From: CAVSRC01 sp963762605
GTDB lineage: Bacteria; Pseudomonadota; Alphaproteobacteria; Rhizobiales; Kaistiaceae
Assembly: GCA_963762605.1 (NCBI GenBank)
Contig: CAVXLJ010000019.1
Location: 1 to 64,000 of the forward strand
Length of the DNA: 64,000 nt
Direction: 5' to 3'
The notes under the pieces were generated by a model. It saw only the letters and a list, made by a program, of their open reading frames with translations. It was not told the origin of the DNA and did no database searches. Position numbers and translations under genes: made by a program. Shown one piece after another: positions 54,180 through 64,000 of the stretch. Every line of letters starts with the position of its first letter. Position 1 is the stretch's first letter.

Positions 54180-56179
54180 ATCGCCAGCACCACGAGAAGG
54201 GCGACCAATGCCGCGAAGACGAGGCTGAGATACTGGCGGATGGTCAGAAACTGGAAGTGATTGAGCGTGGTCGCAACGCTGCCAACGAAGCGCGCCACCG
54301 GCAGGTAGAGCGTCTCCCAGATGAGATCGTGAAGGGTGAGGTGAAATGCGGCGGGACGCATATCGCCCGGCGCCGGCATGTCGACCGCCTCGCGGGCGCC
54401 GAACAGCACCGTCGCGTAAACCCGGCGGATCGGCTGCGCGAAGCTCGCCGCGCTGTATTGCGTCGCCGGACTGGCATCGGGAAAGCCGCAGTCCCAGGCC
54501 GGCGCCCGCCGCACGGCGCGCGAAGCAAAGCGGTGGATGGCGACAACGCCAATTCCCGCCGAAAGCACGATGAAGACGAAAACCAACAGGCCGTTATAGG
54601 AGCTGCGGCTGGCCGCCACCGGCACGATGGACAGCCAGGACACTGCCGACTGCACCGGCATGCGGGCACCGGTGAGCAGTGTGGCAACCGGCGACAGGCC
54701 GTCGATGACGAAGCCGGGAAACAGGCCGGCAACAAGGCAGAGGGCAGCGAGCGTCAGCATGGCGGCGAGCGAGAAGCGATCGACCTCCTTTGCCGTCGCC
54801 GCCGGCTCGCTGCGCGGCCGGCCGAGGAAGCTCACGCCGTAGGCCTTGACGAAGCAGGCCGCGGCGAGCGCTGCCGACAGCGCCAGAAGCGCGCCCACCG
54901 CCGGCACCATGATCTTCAGGTCCCATTGCGGCAGGTCGGGACTGAGCAGGATCGCCTGGAAGGTCAGCCATTCGGAGACGAAACCGTTGAAGGGCGGCAG
55001 GGCCGAGATGGCGGCGCTGCCGGCGAGGAAGGCGAAGGCGGTCACCGGCATGCGGTGGATCAGCCCACCGAGGCGCTCCATGTCGCGCTCGCCGGTGGCG
55101 TTGAGGACGGCGCCGGAACCGAAGAACAGCAGGCTCTTGAATAGCGAGTGGTTGAACACGTGAAACAGCGCCGCGGTCATTGCCAGCGCCGCCGCTGCCG
55201 CCATGCCGTTGGTCCTGAAGCCAAGCGCCAGACCCAGGCCAATGAAGATGATGCCGATGTTCTCGACCGTATGATAGGCGAGCAGCCGCTTGAGGTCGTG
55301 CTGCATCAGCGCGTAGAGCACGCCGAGTACGGCGGTCACGCCGCCAAGCACGACGATGATCGTCGCCCACCACCAGGGCAGCGGCCCGACCAGATCGAAG
55401 GCGATGCGGATGAAGGCGTAGACCGCCACCTTGGTCATCACGCCGCTCATCAGCGCCGAGACGTGGCTGGGCGCCGCCGGGTGGGCCAGTGGCAGCCAGA
55501 CATGCAGCGGTACGATCCCGGCCTTGGAACCGGCGCCGATGAGTGTCAGCACCACGACCAGAACAGCCGCGGCGGGTGCCAGCGAGGTCGCGCGCATGGC
55601 GGAGAAGGCGTAGTCACCGGTGGCGCCGGCGAGCAGGCCGAAGGCGAGCAGCAGCGCCAGCGTGCCGGCGCTGGCCATGACGATGTAGACGAAGCCGGCA
55701 TGCCGGTTTTCAGCCTTCTCGTGGTGGGCCATCACCAGCGCCCACGACGCCAGCGACATGAACTCCCACGAGAACAGGAAGGCAAAGGCGTCGTCGGCCA
55801 GAACCACCAGGTTCATGGCGGCCAGGAACACCGGATAGAACGGCAGCACCCGCTCGGGCGCGTGCTCGTGACGGCCATAGCCGAGCGCGAACAGGCTCGC
55901 CCCGGCGCCGCCGAGATTGACGACCAGCAGGAAGAAGGCACTGAGCGCATCAATGCGGAAATGCGCGCCGATCCACGGCAGGCCCAGCGGCAGGACCAGC
56001 GTTTCCGCCGCCGCCCGTCCAAGCAGGCTGGTAACGGCGACAACCAGAAGCACCAGCGAGAGAACAAGGCTGAGCCCGTAGACGATCGAGGTTGCCGTCG
56101 TCCTTCGCGCCAGCGCCACCGCGATGGCCGCAACTGCGAAGAAGACCGCCACGCAAGCGAGGGCAACCACGACCGTCAT
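54170..56179 (-). CDS. hyfB: HyfB-like antiporter-type membrane subunit (NuoL family)
   Basis: A 669-residue membrane protein with about 16 segments (complex I NuoL/Mrp type). Signatures are FFLLVVNLGGAGASLFALGY, SWEFMSLASWALVMAHHEK, PLHVWLPLAHPAAPSHVSAL, then MSGVMTKVAVYAFIRI, and YHTVENIGIIFIGLGLALGF. The long C-terminal extension is as in HyfB/HycC. The motif Lys/Glu residues for ion pumping are in SWEFMS and MTKVAVY. It begins seven nt after the small XRE regulator gene and is the first structural gene of the operon. Confidence 0.93.
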   Translation of the reverse strand: MTVVVALACVAVFFAVAAIAVALARRTTATSIVYGLSLVLSLVLLVVAVTSLLGRAAAETLVLPLGLPWIGAHFRIDALSAFFLLVVNLGGAGASLFALGYGRHEHAPERVLPFYPVFLAAMNLVVLADDAFAFLFSWEFMSLASWALVMAHHEKAENRHAGFVYIVMASAGTLALLLAFGLLAGATGDYAFSAMRATSLAPAAAVLVVVLTLIGAGSKAGIVPLHVWLPLAHPAAPSHVSALMSGVMTKVAVYAFIRIAFDLVGPLPWWWATIIVVLGGVTAVLGVLYALMQHDLKRLLAYHTVENIGIIFIGLGLALGFRTNGMAAAAALAMTAALFHVFNHSLFKSLLFFGSGAVLNATGERDMERLGGLIHRMPVTAFAFLAGSAAISALPPFNGFVSEWLTFQAILLSPDLPQWDLKIMVPAVGALLALSAALAAACFVKAYGVSFLGRPRSEPAATAKEVDRFSLAAMLTLAALCLVAGLFPGFVIDGLSPVATLLTGARMPVQSAVSWLSIVPVAASRSSYNGLLVFVFIVLSAGIGVVAIHRFASRAVRRAPAWDCGFPDASPATQYSAASFAQPIRRVYATVLFGAREAVDMPAPGDMRPAAFHLTLHDLIWETLYLPVARFVGSVATTLNHFQFLTIRQYLSLVFAALVALLVVLAIWT

Positions 56180-56186
56180 CGAGGGG

Positions 56187-56438
56187 TCACGCAGGAGCCG
56201 TCAGACGAACGCCACGTCCGCCGGCCGGACTCGCGGCGCCTTCGCCGATCAGCTCGATGCCGGCGGCATCAAGTGCCGCGACGAGCTTGGTCAGCGAGTC
56301 GACGGTGCCGCGGATGACGCCATCACTCGCCTCCATCCGCTGGATGGTCGGCACCGACAGGCCGGCGAGCTGCGCCAGACGGCGCTGATCGATACCGAGC
56401 AGGGCACGGGCCGCCCTAAGTTGGCCAGCAGATATCAT
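56187..56438 (-). CDS. Small XRE-type helix-turn-helix regulator
   Basis: 83 residues. An HTH_3 domain starts at residue 5 (QLRAARALLGIDQRRLAQLA; GLSVPTIQRMEASDG), followed by a short helical part (LTKLVAALDAAGIELIGEG) and a Gly/Ala tail. No second domain is seen. It heads the Hyf-like operon and probably regulates it. No ribosome site precedes the ATG at 56438. Direct repeats CTATCAGGAAT and CTGTCAGAAAT touch the start codon on the complementary strand, so the gene may be leaderless or its start may be elsewhere. Confidence 0.85.
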   Translation of the reverse strand: MISAGQLRAARALLGIDQRRLAQLAGLSVPTIQRMEASDGVIRGTVDSLTKLVAALDAAGIELIGEGAASPAGGRGVRLTAPA

Positions 56439-56501
56439 CTATCAGGAATTGGCTGTCAGAAATTAGTGTTGACGCATAATACATCGATCTTCAGGCGTCA
56501 A
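56439..56501. promoter_or_regulatory. Repeats upstream of the XRE/Hyf-like operon
   Basis: Two 11-bp direct repeats, CTATCAGGAAT (56439-56449) and CTGTCAGAAAT (56453-56463), are 14 bp apart. A perfect inverted repeat TTGACGC (56469-56475) and GCGTCAA (56495-56501) has a 19-nt spacer. On the minus strand the TTGACGC end could serve as a -35 element and TATTAT (56476-56481) as a -10, but the 14-bp spacing is short. These are candidate operator sites for the adjacent XRE protein. Confidence 0.4.
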
Positions 56502-56802
56502 TCCAGTGCCGGAGCGATGATCGGGCGGCGTTTGGCGAGCGGCATTCCCGACGCGGCCGCAAGGCCACCGGCTGGCGTTTTGCTACATGGAAACGCAGCC
56601 GCGCATCGCCGTCGCCCGGTGCCTGGCGGCGCCCCGGTTCGCACCGCCAGTGCGCATCGCGGCGCACGCCGGGACGGTCTCGGCAGGCACGAACTGCGGC
56701 CGGCCGGAATGGAGCTTGCCATTTCCCCGCCGCCGGGGCGGTGTGTTGTTCTGGCCAATTGAACTTGGGGACGCCGCGCCTGCCGCGGCCGGTGACGCGA
56801 AT
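56502..56802. other. Intergenic region, no gene seen
   Basis: About 300 nt between the Hyf-like promoter and the end of the oligopeptide importer operon. No gene or clear terminator is seen. Confidence 0.5.
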
Positions 56803-58409
<1,607 letters not shown>

Positions 58410-58413
<4 letters not shown>

Positions 58414-59531
58414 CGGTCGCGCGGGTCGAAGGCGTCGCGCAGCCCGTCGCCGAGAAAATTCAGCGACATCAGCGTGGCGACGAAGAAGATGGACGGGAAG
58501 ATGAGCAGCCAGGGGGCCGCCTGCATGTTGTTGGCGCCCTCGGCGATCAACGCGCCCCAGCTGGTCAGCGGCTCCTGCACGCCGAGACCGAGAAAGGACA
58601 GAAAGCTCTCCAGCAGCACGACCTTGGGCACCACAACGGTGATGAAGACGATCACCGGGCCGACCGTATTGGGCACGATGTGGCGGCGGATGATCTGCCA
58701 GTAGCTGACGCCCATCGCCTCGGCCGCGGCGACGAACTCACGCTGCTTCAGCGACAGCGTCTGGCCGCGCACGATGCGCGCCATGTCGAGCCACTCGATG
58801 GCGCCGATGGCGATGAAGATGAGAATGAAGTTGCGGCCGAAGAAGACGACCAGGATGATGACCAGGAAGACGAAGGGCAGCGAATAGAGAACCTCGACCA
58901 GGCGCATCATGACGTTGTCGACGCGTCCGCCGGCGAAGCCGGAAATGGCGCCGTAGGTGACGCCGACCAGCAGGCTGACCAGCGTCGCCAGAACGCCCAC
59001 CGTCAGCGAGATGCGGCCGCCGATCATGATGCGGGCAAAGAGGTCGCGTCCGTTGGAATCGGTGCCCATCAGGAAATATTCGCGCTTGACCTTGCCCGCG
59101 ATCAGCAATGTGCGCCCGTCGTCCTTTGTCCCGACGACGCGCGTATCGTGAAACTCGTTGGCGCGGTCGACATAGCGCGTGACGCGCGGGTCGATGGGCT
59201 TGTCGCCGGTAAAGGTGGCGGTGAAGCCGTCGCCGGTCACGGCGAAGGCGCCGAGCGTCACCCGCGCGCGGTCGGCTGCGGTCTGCATGACGGCCTTCAG
59301 CAAGTCGGCCAGCGGATAGGGCTGCAGGCTCGGCGGCGTGCGCACGTAGGAATCGAAGATCTGGCTGTAGCCGTGCGGCGTCACGAAGGGGCCGACGACG
59401 CACATCACCGTCACCAGCGCCAGCACCACCAGGCTGACGACGGCGGCGCGATTATGCGCCAGCCGGCGCATGGCCAGCGCCGTCAGGCTGCGGCTCTTCG
59501 ACTGCGCGAAGGTCGCGACCGCGTCAGTCAT
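58410..59531 (-). CDS. Oligopeptide-type ABC transporter permease (OppC/DppC-like), long form
   Basis: 373 residues, longer than the usual 290-300. After the first membrane segment (AAVVSLVVLALVTVMCVVGP) there is a periplasmic insert of about 110 residues (about 60-165) before the normal NGRDLFARIMIGGRISLTVG core. The ATPase-contact loop is EAMGVSYWQIIRRHIVPNT. Such insertions occur in some dipeptide/oligopeptide OppC proteins. It overlaps the previous gene by 8 nt. Confidence 0.92.
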
Positions 59532-60447
59532 AACGCACCCGCGGGTCGAGCACCGCGTAGAGCATGTCGACGATCAGGTTGAAGACGATGATGAACACCG
59601 CCACCAGAACGACGGTGCCCATGACCAGCGTGTAGTCGCGATTGATGGCGCCGAGCACGAAATAGCGGCCAACGCCGGGGATGGCGAAGATCGTCTCGAT
59701 GACCACCGAGCCGGTGAGCACGGCGGCGGCGCACGGCGCCAGATAGGTGACGACGGGCAGCAACGCGCCGCGCAGCGCATGCACGACGATGACGGCGCGC
59801 GGCGGCAGTCCGTAGGCGCGCGCCGTGCGGATGTGATCGGCGCGCAGTGTCTCGATCATCGAGCCGCGCGTCAGGCGCGCGAAGACGCCGAGCTGCGGCA
59901 ACGCCAGCGCGATCACCGGCAGGGCGATATCGCGCAACGATCCGTTTCCCCAGCCGCCCGCCGAGGCCCACGACAGCATGACCGCGAAGATCAGCGAAAG
60001 CGTTGGGCCGACAACGAAATTCGGCACCGTCAGGCCCACGGTCGCCAGCGCCATGACGAGATGATCGATGATGCCGTTCTGGCGCAGCGCAGCAACGACG
60101 CCGGCGATCACGCCGCCGAAGACGGCGACCACGATCGCCCACGAACCGAGCTCCAGCGAGTAGGGCAGGCTCTGGCCGATCAGTTCGGCGACCGAGAAAT
60201 CGCGATAGACGTAGCTCGGGCCGAAATCGCCGTGCAGCACGTTCCACAGATAGTGGAGGTACTGCATGTAGAGCGGCTGATCGAGCTGATAGGCCTTCAG
60301 CATGTTCGCCATGATCTGCGGCGGCAAGGCGCGTTCGAGGTTGAACGGACCGCCCGGGGCGAAACGCATCAGAAAGAAGGAGATGGTGACGACGATGAAG
60401 ATCGTCGGTATGGCGCTGGCGAGCCGGCGGAGGATGAAACTTGGCAT
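59524..60447 (-). CDS. Oligopeptide-type ABC transporter permease (OppB/DppB-like)
   Basis: A 307-residue inner-membrane permease. The N-terminus MPSFILRRLASAIPTIFIVV then SFFLMRFAPGGPF is the standard OppB start, so the ATG at 60447 is chosen over an upstream one. The contact loop is RTARAYGLPPRAVIVVHALR. It lies 56 nt after the binding-protein gene. Confidence 0.93.
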   Translation of the reverse strand: MPSFILRRLASAIPTIFIVVTISFFLMRFAPGGPFNLERALPPQIMANMLKAYQLDQPLYMQYLHYLWNVLHGDFGPSYVYRDFSVAELIGQSLPYSLELGSWAIVVAVFGGVIAGVVAALRQNGIIDHLVMALATVGLTVPNFVVGPTLSLIFAVMLSWASAGGWGNGSLRDIALPVIALALPQLGVFARLTRGSMIETLRADHIRTARAYGLPPRAVIVVHALRGALLPVVTYLAPCAAAVLTGSVVIETIFAIPGVGRYFVLGAINRDYTLVMGTVVLVAVFIIVFNLIVDMLYAVLDPRVRYD

Positions 60448-60503
60448 GCGACCGGTTGGACCGGTTGCGGGCGTCGGCAAGCCGGCGCCCGCAACCGCTG
60501 ATC

Positions 60504-62114
60504 CTATTCGAGTGACATATAGCGGGTCAGATGGAAGTTGACCGCGTTGTCAACGAAGCCCTTGACCTTGGGCGAAACCAGCCACAGCGAGGCCGAGAAC
60601 ATCAGCGGCGCAATCGGCTGATCCTGCATCAGCAGCACTTCGGCATCGTGCAGAATCTGCATCCGCTTGGCGCGGTCGCGCTCGGCGTAGGACTGCTCCA
60701 TCAACGCGTCGAACTTCGGGCTGTTGTAGTGGCCATAGTTGAACGTGTTGTTGGTGCTGAGGTTGAGGAACAGGAAGTTCTCCGGATCGGCGTAGTCGGC
60801 GGCCCAGCCGGCGCGGGCGACATCGAAGGAGCCGCCCTCCTGCAGGTAGGCGTAGTGCGACTTGACGTCGAGGTTCATCAGCGTGACGTCGGCACCGAGC
60901 GCCTTCCAGTTGTCGGCCACGGCGGTGGCGACCTTCTCGTGGTTGGCGTTGGTGTTGTAGCGGATCTCGATCTTCAGCGGTTTGCCGCCGGGGCCATAGC
61001 CGGCCTCGGTCAACAGCTTCTTCGCCTCGTCCTCGCGGTCGAGCTGGGACATGTTGGCGAAGTCGGCGACGCCCGGCGTGTAGCCGGCAATGCCCGGCGG
61101 CACGAAGCTGTAGGCCGGCAGTTGCGCGCCGGCGAAGATCTTGTCGGCCAGGAAGTCGCGGTCGACCGCCATGGATAGCGCCCGGCGCACCTTGGCGTCG
61201 TCAAACGGCGCATGGCGCGTGTCGAAGACGTAGTAGTAGGTGGCCAGCGCCGGCGGTGAATGGACGACGCCCTCGCCAAGCGTCTTCTTCAGAAACGCCA
61301 TCTGATCGGCGGGGAACTGATACTGCAGGTCGAGTTCACCGGCCTGGAAACGGCGAATGGCGGCGGCTTGGTCTTCGGTCGGGTAGTAGATGACCTTGTC
61401 GATCTTGACGTTGGCGGCGTCGTAGTAGTGCGGGTTCTTGACCAGCGTGATGTGATCGTTGGCGACGTTCTCGGTCAGCATGTAGGCGCCGTCGGAGACC
61501 ATGTTGCCGGGCTTGACGAAGTCTTCGCCGTATTTCTCGACGCTCGCCGGATGGACCGGCAGCGCGGTCTGGTGGGCAAGCAGCTCGAGGAAATAGGGGG
61601 TCGGCCGCTCGACAGTGATCTCCAGCGTCTTGTCGTCGAGCGCCTTCATGCCGAGCTGGTCGGGCGCCATCGCCTTGTCGCCCTTGCCGGTGTTGATCGC
61701 CTCGGCGTTCTTGATCGGATAGAGGATGGTGGCATAGCCCGCCGCCGTCTTCGGGTCTTCGATGCGGCGGAAGGAATAGACGAAGTCGCCCGCCGTGACC
61801 GGGTCGCCGTTCGACCATTTGGCGTCGGCCCTGAGCTTGAAGGTGTAGGTCAGGCCATCGTCGGAAACCGTCCAGCTCTCGGCGATGCCGGGGATGATGG
61901 TGCCGCTGGCGTCATAGACCGTCAGGCCCTCATAGAGGTCCTTCAGGATGTTGGCCTCGACGTCGATGGAGGTGTGGGCCTGATCGAGCGTCTGTGGCTC
62001 GCCGCCGTTGCCGCGATGCAGAACGACCTCGGCGGAGGCCGAGGTCGCAGCGAATGCAGCGCCCGCGAGTGCGAGGGCCAGCAATGATTTCGCGAGGAAC
62101 TTTGCTACTTTCAT
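60504..62114 (-). CDS. Oligopeptide-type ABC substrate-binding protein
   Basis: A 536-residue family 5 solute-binding protein. The signal peptide (MKVAKFLAKSLLALALAGAA, FAATSASA) precedes EVVLHRGNGGEPQTLDQAHT, the usual OppA-type start. GLTYTFKLRADAKWSNGDPV, then TAGDFVYSFRRIEDP, is the family signature. GGGGAGACGGAAT precedes the ATG at 62114. It is first in an operon with OppB, OppC and the fused ATPase. The ligand is unknown; a peptide is the family default. Confidence 0.94.
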   Translation of the reverse strand: MKVAKFLAKSLLALALAGAAFAATSASAEVVLHRGNGGEPQTLDQAHTSIDVEANILKDLYEGLTVYDASGTIIPGIAESWTVSDDGLTYTFKLRADAKWSNGDPVTAGDFVYSFRRIEDPKTAAGYATILYPIKNAEAINTGKGDKAMAPDQLGMKALDDKTLEITVERPTPYFLELLAHQTALPVHPASVEKYGEDFVKPGNMVSDGAYMLTENVANDHITLVKNPHYYDAANVKIDKVIYYPTEDQAAAIRRFQAGELDLQYQFPADQMAFLKKTLGEGVVHSPPALATYYYVFDTRHAPFDDAKVRRALSMAVDRDFLADKIFAGAQLPAYSFVPPGIAGYTPGVADFANMSQLDREDEAKKLLTEAGYGPGGKPLKIEIRYNTNANHEKVATAVADNWKALGADVTLMNLDVKSHYAYLQEGGSFDVARAGWAADYADPENFLFLNLSTNNTFNYGHYNSPKFDALMEQSYAERDRAKRMQILHDAEVLLMQDQPIAPLMFSASLWLVSPKVKGFVDNAVNFHLTRYMSLE

Positions 62115-62537
62115 ATTCCGTCTCCCCAATGTGCATGTTCGTGCTGCCTTCGAACCTACGTCGGCAACCGTTGCCCGGCAACACCGTCATTGGCGAACGT
62201 CGCCGTTATGGTCCTTGTGCTGCGCGATGTCGCTGGGCGGCGGCCTCCCTGGCGGATACGGCACGCCGCGAACGGGGCTTGGCGCTCCCATATAGGTATT
62301 TGAAAATAAAGGGAAATATCGCGCCGCGATGCCTCGGGCGCGACCCGCTGGATCATCGCAGCCGATATCGTCCGGGGTCGTTCACATGCCACGGTCCGTC
62401 GAGCGCGATGATGAACCAAACGCCATCACGGACGGCTACCGGCGCTCCGGTTTCATCCAAGGCCAGGAGATCTCGTCGTCGAGCCACGTTGACCGACCAG
62501 CATCGTCTCCGATCACCGTCAACGACCGCCGGAGAAA
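62115..62537. other. Intergenic region upstream of the oligopeptide importer
   Basis: About 420 nt between oppositely placed ends of two minus-strand genes. No gene is supported. A short AT-rich stretch near 62300 may hold the importer promoter. Confidence 0.5.
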
Positions 62538-63035
62538 TCAGACGATTTCGAAGACGTTGTAGATCGCGCCGTTCGACAGTCGATGGCCATGGGCGACGCA
62601 GACGATGCGGTTGAGCCAGCCGTATTTTTCCGAGGCCGTTTCGAAGACCGGCACGACGCGCATGTAGTAGGCGGTCGGGCTCACCGGTTCGCCGCGGCCG
62701 AGCGCCTCGAGCACGTCCTTCGGGCCGTGGCGGAGGCCGGTGTAGCTCATGCCGATCAAGGCGCCGTCGTCGGTTTCGAGCAGGGTGCGCACGTTGATCG
62801 TCCACGCCCGGTCGTCGCGCACGCTCTGCCAGTCGCTGCCGCTGGTCAGGATCTTGCCCTGCAGCCGCTCGCCCTCGAAATAGCCGCCCGGCAGTTCGGC
62901 GATGCGCCGGTCAGCCGTCGGCGTCTTGCCGACCACGTAGGGTTTCTTGATGTCGAGGAAGAACGTCATCAGGGGACGCCACCGCAACGCGGTCATCTCG
63001 GTTGGCAACAGCTCGGCGAGCGGCGGACGATCCAT
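62538..63035 (-). CDS. DUF3237 protein
   Basis: 165 residues of the DUF3237 family. The conserved pattern is full: VGKTPTADRRIAELPGGYFE, SGSDWQSVRDDRAWTINVRT, LLETDDGALIGMSYTGLRHG, SPTAYYMRVVPVFETASEKY and WLNRIVCVAHGHR. GGAGGAG precedes the ATG at 63035. The biochemical role of the family is unknown. Members often sit in catabolic clusters, and here it is divergent from an M24 protein and near an oligopeptide-type importer. Confidence 0.9.
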   Translation of the reverse strand: MDRPPLAELLPTEMTALRWRPLMTFFLDIKKPYVVGKTPTADRRIAELPGGYFEGERLQGKILTSGSDWQSVRDDRAWTINVRTLLETDDGALIGMSYTGLRHGPKDVLEALGRGEPVSPTAYYMRVVPVFETASEKYGWLNRIVCVAHGHRLSNGAIYNVFEIV

Positions 63036-63306
63036 TTCGAAGGCTCCTCCCGGTAGCAAGAAGACCGGCTGATCTTGGCGAATTTGCACGGCCAGGCTGC
63101 CGTCACATGGACGTCAAAACGGCCGTCCGACGCCCCTGTTAAGCTAGCATGGAGAATCCCCTTAAGACCAGTCCCAAAGAAGCCAATTTTATCTGATTTT
63201 TTGCGGGGTTAGCTATTTAAATGCCTGTTCAGCTACGCTAAAATCAAGAGTGCTGCCGGGCCCCGAAATCCTTGCGGCATTCAGGGCAAATTCGTCGGAG
63301 GAAATC
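63036..63306. promoter_or_regulatory. Divergent promoter region with AT-rich core
   Basis: About 270 nt between the divergent DUF3237 and M24 genes. The centre (about 63175-63245) is AT-rich, contains TTTATCTGA near 63187, and is the likely shared promoter. Confidence 0.45.
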
Positions 63307-64000
63307 GTGAAATACAATCGTCCGCAGGCAACTGCTTCCTGGGGTACCCAGGCCAAGGATTGGGAAGGTGGCATCGACTACAACCGGCTGTTCAAGGACC
63401 GGCTGAAGCGCGCCCAGGAAGCAGTCCGCCATGCCGGCCTCGGTGCGGTGCTGTGCTTCAATTTCGACAACATCCGCTACATCACCGGCACCCATATCGG
63501 CGAATGGGCGCGCGACAAGCAGATGCGTTACGCGCTCTGCCCGGTCGAGGGCCCGCCCTTTCTCTGGGACCCGGCGCCGCCGGCCAAGCGCATTTCCTCC
63601 CCTTGGCTGAAGGATAATATCGCGGCGCCGATCTCGACCATGCAGGGTGCGCTGCCGCCCTTCCTCGGCGTGCAGACCGACTTCGCCAAGCAGATCAAGA
63701 AGGCTCTCGTCCACTACGGCATCGAGAACGAGCCGATCGGCATCGACCTCATGGAGCTGCCGATGTTGCGGGCGCTCGAGGCAGAAGGCATCGAGGTCGT
63801 CGACGGACAGCAGGCGATGCTCGACGCGCGCGAGATCAAGACTCCCGACGAAATCGAACTGCTCAAGCTCGCCGCTGCCATGGTTGACGCCACCTATGTC
63901 GATATCGCCCGCGCCATCCGGCCCGGCACGCGCGAGAACGAGCTGGTTGCCATTGCCAACGACCGCCTGTTCCGCCTGGGTTCGGAACGCGTCGAATGCG
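63307..64000 (+). CDS. M24-family (Xaa-Pro peptidase/DddP-like) protein, 3' end missing
   Basis: 231 residues are visible before the right edge. GTG 63307 follows a strong GGAGGAAATC. The N-terminal creatinase-like domain (LKRAQEAVRHAGLGAVLCFN; FDNIRYITGTHIGEWARDKQ) and start of the M24 domain (DEIELLKLAAAMVDATYVDI; IRPGTRENELVAIANDRLF) are present. The metal ligands lie beyond the edge. The N-terminal half resembles DddP-type M24 proteins, some of which cleave dimethylsulfoniopropionate, as well as ordinary Xaa-Pro peptidases. I cannot separate these from the part seen. Confidence 0.88.
   Translation, partial: MKYNRPQATASWGTQAKDWEGGIDYNRLFKDRLKRAQEAVRHAGLGAVLCFNFDNIRYITGTHIGEWARDKQMRYALCPVEGPPFLWDPAPPAKRISSPWLKDNIAAPISTMQGALPPFLGVQTDFAKQIKKALVHYGIENEPIGIDLMELPMLRALEAEGIEVVDGQQAMLDAREIKTPDEIELLKLAAAMVDATYVDIARAIRPGTRENELVAIANDRLFRLGSERVEC

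Overview
The window is GC-rich, densely coded DNA with tight operons and many ABC importers. Gene content and protein style (CUT1 sugar transporters, HutC-type GntR and RpiR regulators, several c-di-GMP proteins, DUF3237, a Hyf-like complex) point to an alphaproteobacterium of the Hyphomicrobiales (Rhizobiales); the family cannot be fixed from this window. No rRNA, tRNA, CRISPR array or complete insertion sequence was seen.

Layout. (1) 1-8.4 kb: tail of an ArsR-like regulator, then a carbohydrate operon: substrate-binding protein, two permeases, LacI regulator, cytoplasmic GH127 beta-L-arabinofuranosidase and aldo/keto reductase. It has no ATPase gene. (2) 8.4-18.1 kb: an amino-sugar/muropeptide region. 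On the minus strand are a GntR regulator, a SIS-type deaminase/isomerase, NagA and a Gfo/Idh/MocA oxidoreductase. On the plus strand are MurQ and a complete CUT1 importer with ATPase. (3) 18.4-30.2 kb: a signalling block. It holds a GAF-GGDEF cyclase, a remnant of an IS3-type transposase, REC-GGDEF-EAL, a frameshifted CheY-like regulator, a sensor kinase, a degenerate GGDEF-PilZ protein, a REC-PAS-GGDEF-EAL protein and a Crp/Fnr regulator. (4) 30.3-33.3 kb: glutamate decarboxylase and a frameshifted glutamate/GABA antiporter. (5) 34.0-34.6 kb: an AT-rich sulfotransferase-like gene, probably acquired by transfer.

(6) 34.8-42.3 kb: Fe-alcohol dehydrogenase, aldehyde dehydrogenase, a frameshifted glutamine-synthetase-like ligase, an ethanolamine-type permease, an N-formylglutamate amidohydrolase-like enzyme and a divergent RpiR regulator. 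Together they look like a gamma-glutamylation route for ethanolamine or a similar amine. (7) 42.5-48.7 kb: a TctDE-like two-component pair convergent with a NitT/TauT-type importer that has two paralogous binding proteins. (8) 49.1-56.4 kb: a seven-gene operon with a small XRE regulator first, then homologues of HyfB, C, E, F, G and I. The large subunit lacks the [NiFe] cysteines, so this is an energy-converting hydrogenase-related (Ehr) complex rather than a hydrogenase. (9) 56.8-64 kb: an oligopeptide-type ABC importer with fused ATPases, a DUF3237 protein and the start of an M24 (DddP-like) protein.

Four otherwise well-conserved genes (response regulator, gadC, glutamine synthetase-like, hyfG) carry one- or two-base frameshifts. 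This hints at sequence error rather than decay. The strongest candidates for novel biology are the NiFe-less Hyf/Ehr complex, the putative gamma-glutamyl amine pathway, and the protein combining a catalytically dead GGDEF that keeps its I-site with a PilZ domain.
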